Assembly: GCF_051020955.1 (NCBI RefSeq)
Contig: NC_135013.1
Location: 868,001 to 932,000, forward strand
DNA from: Megalopta genalis
Lineage: Eukaryota > Arthropoda > Insecta > Hymenoptera > Halictidae
Direction of reading: 5' to 3'
Length of the DNA stretch: 64,000 nt
The translations under genes were made by a program, and so were the position numbers. This document shows positions 22,981 to 35,195 of the stretch, piece after piece. Below the pieces are notes generated by a model. That model saw only the letters and a program-made list of their open reading frames with translations, searched no databases and was not told the origin of the DNA. How positions within the stretch are numbered: position 1 is the first letter of the stretch; every line of letters begins with the position of its first letter.

Positions 22981-23472
22981 TACAGTGACAAATATAATAT
23001 TAAATTAACGAATGAATATAACTATTTTTAAGATATTTCTGGTGAAAATTTCACTGCCATATCTTCGATGAATCAAACGTTGTAACAGAATGTCACCGAA
23101 TTTCTCGATTCAGCCCACTGCGCGGCGTGTCCCGTGCTCTTCGCGGATTTTGCAATTCGGTGTTGCAAATCGATCGCGAACGTGGATCTGTTTCACGGCC
23201 TACTTGCATCTTCGCAAGCGAAGAACTCTGGTTACCTAAGAATCGACGGCCGTGCTCGTCCTCGTCGCCGACCCTTAACCGGCCGTCGTTGTGCAACGCG
23301 AGCTAATTATTCGCCATTCTTGTCCCGAGGATTACCGCTCCGCCTTAACGGGAGCATCGACGTTGCTCGAATCTAGAGCTGATAAACGCTGTCGCGCCAC
23401 GGTCTCGGGCGTGCCGCATCTTTTCGAAGCGTCCGTTCTCGCGCGGCCCACGAATCTGCTCGCTCGAAAGCA
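22981..23472. other. H fragment (22981-23115), then unassigned
   Basis: The first 135 bases match the 3' end of repeat H (GGTGAAAATTTCACTG and TATCTTCGATG blocks). The rest is unassigned. Confidence 0.55.
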
Positions 23473-24078
23473 ATAGACGACGTTTAAAGAATCTTCTCCC
23501 GTGTTTCGAAGCGAAGGATCGTTTCGCAAGCGAACCGGGCCGGTGATACAGAAAAGTCGACGGCAAGATAGTTTGCGTGGACAGATTACTGTCCCCGTAT
23601 TCGCGCAGCCGTCGGTCGTTTTTCAACGATCCGGACCTGGACTATTCCGGCGTCCTTCGAGCGAAACGGTCCCGCGGCAATTTCAGGAGAAACCTAGCAT
23701 ATATCGCGATGAAAGCGCATTAATTGGTCTCCATGCCTTTTACTCCAGCCTTTTATTTATCCGAACCTCTACGTTCCAATATTCGTATCGCGCGGTTCCT
23801 GCGGATCGAGGAAAGACAAGCCGCGTCCGCTTAGATTTCAAACGACGCCGAAAAACGAAGATCGTGGAGACGGTCGTCCGAGTGAATTTCTAGATCTCTT
23901 GGAATTTCTCTCGATGATTTTTCATCTTCTAGCTGTCGGCGGGTATTTGGCGGATCAATTCGAAGTTATTTGATCCGGCGATCTTTCCGAAATTATTATT
24001 TATGTTAATATATGCCGATCCGACAACAACGTCTCTCGGACGTGGTAATAATCATCTGGGCCGATATTTTCACCACGT
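23473..24078 (+). repeat. Direct duplication S, copy 1
   Basis: About 600 bp, from GACGACGTTTAAAGAATC to the ACGTCTCTCGG units, is repeated in the same orientation at 28627-29231. A 60-codon frame (YRDESALIG to VVRV) is open in both copies, but its biological meaning is doubtful. The end shares ~45-bp palindromic units with 4953-5082. Confidence 0.8.
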
Positions 24079-24919
24079 CTCTCGGGAGCACCTGTGATCG
24101 GTGTCTCGATTTATCGCGTTCACAGTTCCGCGGTTCCTCGATCGGAACGGAAGTTTCGACATGGACGCGCTCTGTGCTCGACTTATCGCGCGACTCTCGT
24201 GTCTCGAGCCTCGAGAATCTCGGGTCTCGGGTCTCGGGTCTCGACCTTGATCCTCGTGCAGGGTTGCGATAGAAACGCGACACGCTGGTCGCCGAGCGAG
24301 ACCAGGGCCCGTTAGCCGAACGACGATAATTATTGACCGTGATCGGGCCGCGATCGTCGCATCAGCCTGCCCGTATCCGAGAACGATCTCCGGCTCCGGT
24401 GCCACGGGAAACGAGAACCGTGGGTGAGGGTGGAGGGGGGGGGGGCGATACGATCTCTCGTCGTCGCTTTGGTTAGCGGCGACGACGGCGGAGAACAGTG
24501 AAAATAAGCGACCGGTGGAAAACGGATCGCGGCGCGCGCGCGCTCGGGGAATCGAGCCTCGCCATTGGAACATGGATCCGAAACGGACCGTGGAAAACGT
24601 TTCTTTCTGCGCTCGCGCGGCTCAAAGCGCGCGTGGCCGATCGTTTCGCGGCCGACCTCCGGCTTATTGCACTTTCTACCGGGCACAATCGTCTGAAAAT
24701 CGCCGCGGGACTTTCTACGTCCACGTTATCTGGCTGGAAGATGCCCCGCCGCTCGTTCCGTAGAAATGTCTACAGAATCCCCGATCCTGGGCAGAGTTTT
24801 CGCGCAGGACAAACAACTTTTCGTAAAAGCAGAAAAATATTGCGCGGAAACAGCACGCGGCGACAATTTTTTTTCAAACTTTACGACAGTAATTTATCGC
24901 TATTTAGGACCAAAAACAA
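24079..24919. other. Unassigned CpG-rich stretch with G-run
   Basis: It holds a TCTCGGG-type short tandem run (about 24207-24242) and a G-rich run at 24427-24446. Open frames on both strands have no motif. Confidence 0.5.
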
Positions 24920-26683
24920 TCGATAAATCGCACGCCCGCTATATTCGGGAAACTCTCCCCTATCTTTTAACGCCGATTACGACTTTCGAACGTTTTTACT
25001 TTTCACGCGATACCTCATTTTCGTCTAAAATTTTTGGTTTTTACGAAAGTTCGTTTTTTTTTAAAACCGAGAGTGACGGAGAAATTCGGTTTTCGGATTC
25101 TCGATCGGAGAGCGGAGCTCTACGAGAATTTCGTAGTGGCCGCAGGAAATGAAAAATCGTGTCGGACGGTGTAATTTAACTTTTGAATTTGTTCGCGCAC
25201 GCGAGTCGCAAACTGTGACCGAACATTTGTTCCAACGAGTTGCTAGTTGTCGTTGCGGCGTGGTCGCCGGTGTAGATTTCGATGCGCCGGACGTTACCGT
25301 TGCGGCTCGGTTTTTGAGAAATTTCACTCGGGATTTTTGGAACACGGACGCGAACGTCGACGAGGACGCTTTCTCGTCGAGTATGCCGGTTGCCCGAATT
25401 TATTACGGCAAAACGAAATAATAGAACCGAAAGACCTGCTGCAACCTGTACAGTAATTTCTTACTAATTCGCGGTCGGATCGCGCACAAAAATCGACGAT
25501 TTGGGAAGAGGGGCTACGATCGGTCGAGCCTCGCGTCTCGTTTTTATAGTCGTCGACACGATCGGAAATTACAAGGCTAGAGTAATCGTATCTCCTCTTC
25601 CCAAATTGTCCATTTTTGTGCGCGCGATCCGACCGCGGAATTAGGGTGAAATGTACCGTATTCGCGCACGATTCGACATCGTAGACGAATCTTTGTCGCG
25701 CGTTCTATTTAATGCTGCTCAGGGTCGACGTTTCCGACCGAACAATCGACAAAAATGCCCGGGAAGCTGAATCTATCTCGGAACAATTTTAATAATAATT
25801 TCGACGATTAATTTTCGTAGAATCTAATTTTTTTAAGGATCTTCCGGTGCTCCACGCTTTATTTCCGAAGTCTGGCTACAGTATGTCGTTTCACCCGTAA
25901 CCAATTCCGAAAAGTTATCAATCCTTTACACTCGAAGCTAGTTCAACCGTAAATATAAAATCATTTTTCTCGCTTATAGTATTTTTATTTTATACGATAA
26001 AATGCATTTTATGCTTACGAAATTGACTCTTGGGACTCGTGCAACGGTTACACTCTTAACAATTTTGTTAAATCTAAACTTTGTTGATATAAAAATTATC
26101 TTAAAACGCGATGTAACAAATTTTAGCGGCGCCCCCGAGTCAATACTCGAGCGCAAATGGTTATATTCGGCCGAATAAAAAAAGATAGTAAGCGAAAGAC
26201 GTGCGTTAACCCTTTCGCTACGACAGCTCCATCCGCCAAAGTAGCGTCACCGAACGGAAACTCGCCCCGGAAATATATATACGGTGCGCGTGTGGTTTCT
26301 GTATATATGTTGTTCCAAGTCTTAAATAATAACCGTGCCGAATAAAACGATCGTTGCTCTAATGTAACAAGTATATTTACATTTCTAATTTAAAAAGACT
26401 TACAAAATCATAGGTAACACAGGTATTTATATAGTTACAAAGCCTAACGATTAAACGTTTAACATAATTAATAACGAGACGAAAATGATTAAAATGTAAT
26501 AATATGTAAAAACTAATAATATAATTCTGTGCGATATACTTGAAAGCAAGGATCTATACAAAGGCCAACGTCGCAATGTTTGCACTCGTACCGCGAATCC
26601 GTTCTTTTATCATTTTTGCTACAAATTACGCAACTGCGTCTTCTGTATACGCTTCGTTTCGATGCCGCATATATGCGGCGCCC
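24920..26683 (-). repeat. 1.78-kb inverted duplication, right copy
   Basis: This is the reverse complement of about 11840-13600. Components in order are the CpG-rich tail, F13 (25451-25658), C2 (about 25910-26160) and B2 (26206-26683). B2 keeps its TTAA at 26206-26209 where B1 has lost it, so B2 is the better preserved reference. Confidence 0.85.
26513..26683 (-). pseudogene. piggyBac C-terminal Cys-rich remnant (B2)
   Basis: The zinc-ribbon-like tail (CVICSKNDKRTDSRYECKHC and onward to ELYY-stop at 26513-26515) is intact and in frame from near the element's terminus. No catalytic core is present. Beyond 26683 a second inverted palindrome GCCGCATATATGCGGC lies at about 26709-26724. Confidence 0.75.
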
Positions 26684-27626
26684 GTACCCGCGGGTCGTCG
26701 AGTGGATGCCGCATATATGCGGCATCGAAACGAAGTGTACACAGAAGCAAAAATGAGAAAAGAACGGATTAAGCGTACGCAAATAGAACGAGTAACTACG
26801 GATTTTCCCGGGAAAAGATCGTTTCCCGATTGGAAAATTCCATCGGCGTAGCGCGATAAGCGTGCACGGAGTAGGATCGTCGGTGTCAATCGATTATGCA
26901 GAAGAGTCAAGTTGCTCGCGCAGCAAACGCGAGAAATTCCGCGTCCCACGGTTTTCCCCGCGCACAATGCGATAATCGGACACCGAATGCTCGCGCGCGT
27001 TGCCGGTTGCGAGATCTTCTTAACCTTGACGCACGCCCATGCCTCCCGCAGCATTCTTTCCGGCGCGGCGCGGCGCGACGCGATGCGACGCGACGCGACG
27101 CGGCGCCGCGTACATACGCGTGTTTGCACAATGTAACTACGCGCGATGAACTTTCGACGACGCAACGGTTGCGCGAATTTTTCTCGCGTTATCTTTCCCC
27201 GGCAAACTATTCGTATTTACGAAATTCGCTCGGCGCGCCGCGTTCGCTTACCCGCTTCGACTCCGTCGATTCTCCCGATCGAATCGATTCTATTCGGAGC
27301 TCGAATCGAGCAACCAACGCGGAAATCTCAAGGTTCGAGTCGAATCGCGTAATTTCCTTTCGTTTTCCATCCACTTTACCGCCGGTTGCCGCACGAATGC
27401 GCTTCGAAATATCGTACATTCGAGGCGAGACATCGCGTGAAGAATCTTGGAAGTTGTTCGCATTTGTTGCTCGCGTTTCGTGAATCAACCTCGGAATCTC
27501 GTTCTTCCTGCAAACGCTGCGAAAACATCGTTCCCGATATGAAACGGACATTTTTCGCGCGGACCGAGACTAATAATAAGTTTATCTTGAGGCAGTCGCG
27601 AGCGTTGGAGAATAAATAGAAAGCTA
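26684..27626. other. Unassigned stretch with GCGACGC-type repeats
   Basis: A low-complexity run of GGCGC/GACGC units lies at about 27060-27113. Open frames on both strands are composition-driven. No gene is called. Confidence 0.5.
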
Positions 27627-28254
27627 CAGTAATGTCTCCCTTATTGACGCTCAGATTGGCCACTAAAATGGATAATTTGGGAAGAGGAGATACGATTATT
27701 CGAGCCTTGTAGCTCGTTCTTTTATAGTTGTTAACAATTCGTAACTATAAAAGCGAACCCCAAGGCACTAATAATCGTATCTCCTCTTCCCAAATTGTCC
27801 ACTTTTGTGGTCGATCTGGGCGTCAATTAGGGAGACATTACTGTAAAAATTATGAAATAATTGAATCTCTTTGCGCTTCCCGAATAATATGAATTGACCG
27901 ACGGCGATCTTCGCCGCCGTTTTCGGCTAGTAACGATCGAGTGCCGCGGCAGTTCGGCAGCTAAATAAATGTGGGGGTGGGGGGAATATAAGCGCAAAGG
28001 CGACTTCTTGTCGCGCGAGGACTATACGTTGTTCCGTGCACTGTAATGTCTCCCTTATTGACGCTCGGATTGTTCACTAAAATGGATAATTTTGGAAGAG
28101 GAGATACGATTATTCGAGCATCGCGACTCGTTTTTATAATTGTGGACAATTTATAACTATAAAAATAAACCGAGAGGCTCCAATAATCGTATCTCATCTT
28201 CCCAAATTATCCATTTTTGTGGTCGATCTGGGCGTCAATTAGAGAGACATTACT
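27627..28254. mobile_element. Composite F-J-F, third copy (F14, J3, F15)
   Basis: F14 is 27627-27843, J3 is 27844-28040 and F15 is 28041-28254. MITE I is not present beside this copy, so F-J-F moved or was copied independently of I. Confidence 0.85.
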
Positions 28255-28626
28255 CTATTTCTTTTCTCGACGGCTCCGAGAAAGTTCGACGTCGGACGAC
28301 ACGCTAAATAAGACGGCTCACTGTGTCAGACATCTCGAGCGCAAAGAACCCCATAAAACTTACGGTACAGATTAACGAACGGGCCCAATTACCCGGATCT
28401 TCCCCTAACGTGATCCTGACTGTCAGTCCTTCGCACGTGTTACCGCCTCACGAGAGCGCTCTCGAGGCCGCGAACGAATCGAGTGTCCGGTGGCATCGGT
28501 CAACAGGTGCATTCGAGCCGAGTCATTCGACTCTTTCACCTTGATTTCTCGCATAAACTACATATCGTGTAAAAGAATATCTCGAACGAAACTAATTTGG
28601 AATAAAGAGGAGCGTCTTCCTCGGCG
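28255..28626. other. Unassigned stretch
   Basis: Nothing is recognised in this stretch. Confidence 0.5.
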
Positions 28627-29310
28627 ATAGACGACGTTTAAAGAATCTTCTCCCGTGTTTCGAAGCGAAGAATCTTTTCGCAAGCGAACCGGGCCGGTGA
28701 TACAGAAAAGTCGACGGCATGATAGTTTACGCGGACAGATTACTGTCCCCGTATTCGCGCAGCCGTCGGTCGTTTTTTAACGATCCGGACCTGGATGATT
28801 CCGGCGTCCTTCGAGCGAAACGGTCCAGCGACAATTTCAGGAGAAACCTAGCATGTATCGCGATGAAAGCGCATTAATTGGTCGCCACGCCTTTTACTCC
28901 AGCCTTTTATTTATCCGGACCTCTACGTTTCGATATTTGTATCGCGCGGTTCCTGCGGATCGAGGAAAGATAAGCCGCGTCCGCTTAGATTTCAAACGAC
29001 GCCGAAAAACGAAGATCGTGGAGACGGTCGTCCGAGTGGATTTCTAGATCTCTTGGAATTTCTCTCGATGCTTTCTCATCTTCTAGCTGTCGGCGAGTAC
29101 TTGGCGGATCAATTCGAAGTTACTTGGTCCGGCGATCTTTTCGAAATTATTATTTATGTTAATACATGCCGATCCGACAACAACGTCTCTCGGACGTGGT
29201 AATAATCATCTGGGCCGATATTTTGACCACATCTCTCGGACGTGATAATCGTTTCTGGCCGGATTATCCGACCACATCTCTCGGACGCGATTCTAAGACA
29301 AAGGGTCAAC
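28627..29310 (+). repeat. Direct duplication S, copy 2, with 45-bp units
   Basis: It matches 23473-24078 and continues into two further ~45-bp units (about 29230 and 29275) before AAAGGGTCAA, a decayed AAAGGGTTAA end. The first copy lacks these last units. Confidence 0.8.
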
Positions 29311-29856
29311 TTCGGTAAAAATCGCGTACGCGCGCAGACGTTGCATACCGGCCAAGGAATTTTCGGAAACTCGATACAACGGAATCACGGCGGACAATTC
29401 CTGCATGATCGATGATGTACTTGTATCACGGCGAACATAACGCCCGGCAATGTTAACAACCTTGCGCACGATAAAGCGCGAAATATGCCCGCGTGGGCGG
29501 CCGCTCGTAGCACTCTCGTACGTGAACGCGTGGGTCGATAATCGATGTCGTTTCGAGAGTTCCTTTTAAAAGTCTGCCAAGATACGATCTTGACACGGAT
29601 CGGAAAATGTCGCGTCGCGAGCCACGGATGAAAATGCTCCTGCGCTTTCAGCTCGCGCAGAAAATCACCGATGCATAAATCTGTCCGTAAATTTATTAGA
29701 TAAATAATCGTCGCATTCCTCCGCCTCCTGAATTTTCTCAATCTCAAAAAAAGTTGTCTCAGCGAACGAAGATTCCCAAGAATTGCTTTTCGGACGTTCG
29801 GTCTCGCGTACATTTCGCTGTTTCATCGCGGTTCCAGTCAGACTTTCCTAATATTA
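29311..29856. other. Unassigned stretch
   Basis: No gene is recognised. Confidence 0.5.
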
Positions 29857-30895
29857 TACAGGGTGTCCCAAAAATGTCTCGCAAACCGGAAACGAGAAGT
29901 TTCTGGGATCATTTGAAGTAACTTTTTCCTTAGCGAAAATGCAACCCGTGGCTTCGTTTACGAATTATTAACGAAAAACAGTGACCAATGAGAGACAAAC
30001 TCGGCTGGCGCGAGACGATCAAGCCAATGAGCGGAACTGGGCTTCGTGCGCTGGTTAGCTGAGCCGTCTCGCGTCAGCCGTACTCGATTCTTATAGGTCG
30101 CTGTTTTTCGTTGATAACTCGTTAACGGTGCCTCGGAGAAAATTTTTGTAAAGGAAAAAGTTGCTTCAAGTGATCCGAGGAGCCCGCTATTTCCGGATTG
30201 CGAGACATTTTTGGGACACCCTGTATACGCTCTGGAAAAGGGGGCGCGCGGGTACGAAGAGCGTATACATATATACGTTCGTACCATATATATACTTTTA
30301 TTTCATACTTTACACGAGATACTTTTGTTAATCGAGTATCTGGCAACGCTGCATGACTTAAACAATTGACTATCATGAAACATAATACTATTGACAAGAC
30401 GATATTGTGTTTTATTCTAACGATTCACAGTTTCAGTCTTCTTTAGAACATTGTCAGCAACGGATGTACACCAGCAATTTATAATAATAGCGATTAAAAG
30501 GTTTACACGAATTTATAATTCTAAAATAATTTTGTTGGCTTAATTTTAATAATTCACGGGTAAATACTCAATCTCTGCCTTTGCGACAATACGTTGAGTT
30601 TTAAAGTATTTAATGTTTTTAGACCCATTATCAAATCATGGGGAAAAGAAAATTTAGGAGAATATTTTTCACGAGCGATAGTGAAAATACTGAAAGCGAA
30701 AATATCGATACTGAAAGCGTTTGCCATGCAGAACAAACGGTAACGTGCTCAAGATGAGAAAAATCTGAATATATTTGGACTACGGAAATCTTGGAAGCAG
30801 AAATACATTCTGTACTTCAGTGCCAACTACTCGATAATACGCTCCGTTCACAGCGATCACATTTTGACGCAAGCGCTTGGTAGCGAAAGGGTTAA
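29857..30895 (+). mobile_element. MITE E5 fused to truncated piggyBac-like A3
   Basis: E5 is 29859-30223 with TA at both sides. A3 begins immediately at TATACGCTCTGG and ends TAGCGAAAGGG plus TTAA (30892-30895). E5 sits at the same position of A as E2 does in A1, so A1 and A3 probably share an A+E ancestor. A3 has lost everything left of E5. Confidence 0.8.
30638..30757 (+). pseudogene. Truncated N-terminal transposase frame in A3
   Basis: It starts MGKRKFRRIFFTSDSENTES as in the other copies. A TGA at 30755-30757 leaves 39 residues. Confidence 0.5.
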
Positions 30896-31679
30896 CAGAG
30901 AGGCAACACCTTCAATTTCTCGGGACGAACGATCATAACGCTCGTTACATAAATCTCGGCCGAATTCGCGACCAAGCAAGGCAGATTTCCGTCCAACAAA
31001 CGTGTTCCATGTTTTTCATTTTGTTCCAGACGTGGATTTCTAAAACAAAAAGCCGCACTTACGAGTTCGATGTTCCGGCAGTCGAAAGCGTTGATCGAAC
31101 GGCGCGACGACGACGACGACGAGGAGGGCGGCGGCGACGGCGGCGGCTTATCTCCAACGAATTCGCGCGAGACAAAAATCACGGCCGGCGCGGCACCGTT
31201 CACCGCGGAACTCGTTCTCATATAACATTCGCAGTTTTGCGGACCCAAGCGATAGTTAAACGCCGGCAACTTTCATACCGATTTTTCAACACCCTTACGC
31301 ACTGAACCGACTGTACGGTGCACGCGGAGCACGGAGACGCCGAGTTTCCATCGGGCGCGAACGGATAGAAATTTTCTGCGCGCGCGCGACTCGATCGCGC
31401 CTAGAGCCCGCCGATTCGTTGTTCGGAACGCTAATTCGCTAAACGGAAAATTCGAGGACTTCGCGTTAATTTATATGTTACGCACCGGAGTCGAACGAGT
31501 ATGTACTGGCAACCTCGCGGCGAGGTCAACATTTTTACGTGGTACAGTAATAATGTTCTCGCGATTCGAGTGTTACCATTTTAATTAATCGAAAGCTGCA
31601 GAAGGTAGAATTATAGTTGTTATTATGGTCGCTAGAATATTCGGTTGTTCGTTTCAATAATTTCCGATCCTCCGATACA
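30896..31679. other. Unassigned stretch with GACGACGAC/GGCGGCGGC runs
   Basis: Arg-coding triplet runs lie at about 31102-31145. No gene is called. Confidence 0.5.
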
Positions 31680-31997
31680 CAGGGTGTTCCAAAATTATTG
31701 TACAAGCGAGAAACGATGGGTTCCTGAGATTATTCGAAGTAACTTTTTCCTTAGCGAAAATGCGATCCGCGGCTTCGTTTACGAGTTATCAGCGGGACAA
31801 CATTGGCCAATGAGAGGCGGAGCTCGGCTGGCGCCTAGACGGCCCAATTCGTTCATTGGCTCGGCCGCGCCGACCGATCGCGCCTCTCATTGGTCGCTCT
31901 TTTTCTTCGATAACTCGCAAACGACGCCGCGGATCGCATTTCCGCTGAGGAAAAAGTTGCTTCGAATCGCCTCGGCAATCTTTCATTTCCCGGAAAT
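31680..31997. mobile_element. Palindromic MITE E6 (right end eroded)
   Basis: The left end is CAGGGTGTTCCAAAATTATT. The right half is recognisable through GTTGCTTCGAA, but the terminal repeat is lost. It belongs to the same variant as E4. Confidence 0.7.
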
Positions 31998-32352
31998 GAA
32001 CGTCATATTATATCAAATGCTTCGGTTTAACACATATATTTGATCAATCGAATGTTGGAAACGTAAACGTTCGAATACTTTCGTGTACGAGTGTAAGTGG
32101 CAGTCAGCTGTCGGCCGCGTCTATCGTAACATTAAATTATTAAATGTTTCCCGACATCGTTCCTGCCGTGCGTGTGGTCTAGCATGGTCGTGGTGGAACG
32201 GAATTCCTCCGCGATTCACCGACGATCACCGTTTTTCCACCGGCACCGCATCCACCATTTTCCGCCGGTCTCTCTCGTATCCGGCATTCCGCGCTCCTTC
32301 GAGCCCCATTTTTTTGCCGAGAATAAATTCATCGACAGCGGAGAAAGACATA
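31998..32352. other. Unassigned stretch
   Basis: Nothing is recognised in this stretch. Confidence 0.5.
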
Positions 32353-33743
32353 CAGTAATGTCTCGCTAATCGACGCTCAGGTTGTACACAGAAAAGGATA
32401 ATTTGGGAGCAGGAGATGCGATTATTCGAGCCTTGCGCCTCGTTTTTATAATTGTTGACAATCTGCAACTATATAAATGTACCTAAATACTCGAAAGAAT
32501 CGTGTCTCATCTTCCCAAAATTGTCCATTGTTCTGCACAATCTGAGCATCAATTAGAGAAAATTTACTGTACAGCGTAAACGCGAACGCGTGACCTTTCC
32601 ACTTCCAATTACAGTAATGTCTCCCTTACTGACGCTCAGATTGTGCACAGAAATGGACAATTTGGGAAGAGGAGATACGATTATTCGAATCTTGCGGTTT
32701 ATTTTTATAGTTATAAATTGTCCACAGTTATAAAAACGAGCCGCGAGGCTCGGATAATCGTACCTCCTCTTCCCAAATTATCCATTTTAGTGGGCAATCT
32801 GAGCGTCGGTAAGGGAGACATTACTGTATTTTGATTTATTCTATATTCAGCAGCTATTTAGCTCCGGGCTATCGTAGCTCCAGCAATAGTTTGCCATAGT
32901 TATAGTACCATCGTCGAATTCCAAGTGTTCGACATGTTATAAAAAGACGAACATAATTCGAAGCAATAGCGTGAAACTTGAGCGAGCAAAATATCATTGT
33001 TCGCGCCTGGTTTCTACGATATCGAAAGACGAGAGGTGTCTTTAAGGATATTCTTGTAACTTAATTGGTATTGCTTAATGCCAGAAGAACTTTTAATGTT
33101 TTTGCAAAAAAATTATCGAACCGACCCGTTTGCTCTGTCCACGAAGAGCAGACAACGTGCTTCGACGCAGAATCGAACACCGCGATCGGTCGAATGCTTT
33201 CGCGCAGGACCGACCCTGCTCCAACGATTCGTCGGTGCTCCAGAAATCGTGGTATCGTAAATCGAAAGAATCCCAGCTCGAATTTGGTAAATTCCGAAAG
33301 ATTCGAGCACGGTTCGAGTCCTGGCGCTACAATCGTTTCTTCTTCTTTGTAGAAAACCGCATAAAATCTCTCGACTCTGAAGTCGAAATACAGTAATGTC
33401 TCCTTAATCGACGCTCGGATTGGTGCACAAAAATTTGGGAAGGCGAGGCTCCAATAATCGATCTTCTCTTCCAAAAATTGTCCATTTTTCTGCAGGATCT
33501 GAGCGTCGATTAAGGAGACATCACTGTACAGTAATGTCTCTCTAATTGACGCTGAGATTACGCACAAAAATGGACAATTTGGGAAGAGGAGACGCGATTA
33601 TTCAAATCTTGCGGTTTATTTTTATAGTTATAAATTGTCCACAATTACAAAAACGAGCCTGGTTGCTCGTATAATTGTATCTCCTCTTCCCAAATTATCC
33701 ATTTTAATGGACGATCTAAGCGTCGGTAAGGGAGACATTACTG
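32353..33743. mobile_element. Array F16, F17, G2, F18, F19
   Basis: F16 is 32353-32569, F17 32612-32826, G2 32827-33390, F18 33391-33526 (internally deleted) and F19 33529-33743. F18 and F19 touch and share one TA (33527-33528). The F-G-F-F order is repeated at 47028-48022. G2 keeps the open frame seen in the other G units. Confidence 0.85.
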
Positions 33744-34699
33744 TAACAAGTCACCCGACTACTTACAAAGGATTTCCGAAAATATTTCGACAAATATTCT
33801 ACAGGAGCTAGTAAAACCATTGACTTCTTATAAAAATGGTTTATTAAAAACAGTTATTCGCAGTGTACGGCTCGGAACAAAACGTTCGAAACGCGGAAGC
33901 GTCTCACAGCCCTTGCGCGAGTTTTATGTCTCTATCGCGCTCGGTTTACGCGGCTCGTTCTTCGACCGCGCCGACAATTTGCCCTTCCACGACGTGAAGC
34001 GAACGGTTCCGTTACACCGAGGAATGTAATTTCGTTCCGTCCAACAGGGAAACGACCGTGGATGTAATTTCTCAGTTGTTTCCAGCATTCCTCTTCCTCG
34101 CGTAATCACCTGTTACGGGCTGTTCGGAAATCATGCGGCCGGAAGCTCCTGCACCCTCGCGTAACGCACCCCTGAAAAATATCTGTATCCGTTCCCTCGG
34201 CGATCTAATCGCAGGATCCATCGTCCTCCGCGGATCCCGGGGAGATCGTGTCTCCGATTAACCCGTTTCTATTCTGGCATCGTTAACCCCTTGCCGTACT
34301 TCGACGACTCCGAATCGTCGTGAACATTTCTAGCGACAACTTGTCGAGTACAGTTCTTTTTAACCCTTGGCGCTCCACGCGTTTCTCGAGTACTATCTAT
34401 CAGCATTACTACCTACTATACTATACTATACTATACTATACTATACTATACTATACTATACTATACTACCTACCAACTGCGTCACATTTTTTGGAGCAAA
34501 GCGCCCGAAATAAAGGAAGTCTTATTTCGAGCGGAAAAGATTACGCGTCCTGGCGAAAGCGTTCGATTTTATTCATTTCATGTTGCCAAGTATAAATATG
34601 GGCGAAAAATGTTTTAATCGTAATGGTATCTACTTAACATTGCGCGAAATCGGTGCATCGACGTCGTGAATCGTGACCGAAATTTCCAAGCAGCAAATG
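33744..34699. other. Unassigned stretch with pentanucleotide microsatellite
   Basis: A (CTATA)n run of about 11 units occupies 34414-34468. The rest shows no gene. Confidence 0.6.
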
Positions 34700-35045
34700 C
34701 ATCCTCGTCGAAATGGGTGAATTTACTATTAACGATATTCTTCGCGATTCTTAAATAAATATATCCCTCGTGTTCTTTGACGCGATTTATTATAAAATTA
34801 GCATCGCGAATCGTCCGTTGAATTCCGTTTGGATACGGAATTATCGAAACAAAAGTATCTTTTGCGCGAGTTTGACGGAATTGTTTTATCGTTGATCTTC
34901 GCTGGAATCGGCTCGATCGATAATTAAATTAAATTAAAAATTAGCAAATATTCTTCGGACATTCTAAAACAAAGTTGAACAGCGTCTTTTCTGAAAAATA
35001 TCGTAAAGCAGCGAAACGATATTCCGAAGGAGAAGTTCGTTGAAT
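34700..35045 (+). repeat. Diverged fragment of palindrome M
   Basis: It resembles the right arm of M (about 1245-1640) in order: ATGGGTGAATTTACTA, GCGAATCGTCCGTTGAATT, GGACATTCTAAAA and GTTGAACAGCGTC. Only one arm is present, so M-type sequence also occurs unpaired. Confidence 0.7.
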
Positions 35046-35195
35046 AAAACAATGTGTCACAGTTGGAAACATTGCAACGGATTGCAAACGTTCGAGCACG
35101 GCGTATTTACGCAACTGCCGCGGTCTATTTACGTGTTTACCGAGATCGAAGGCGTGCGTTCATTGTGTCGTCCGGCGAAGATAAAAACCGTGGGA

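Noticed and set aside
24321..24425. CAG...GTGAGG-bounded stretch reading CPYPRTISGSGATGNENR
   Set aside because: Weak acceptor and no supporting neighbours; less convincing than 21501-21578.
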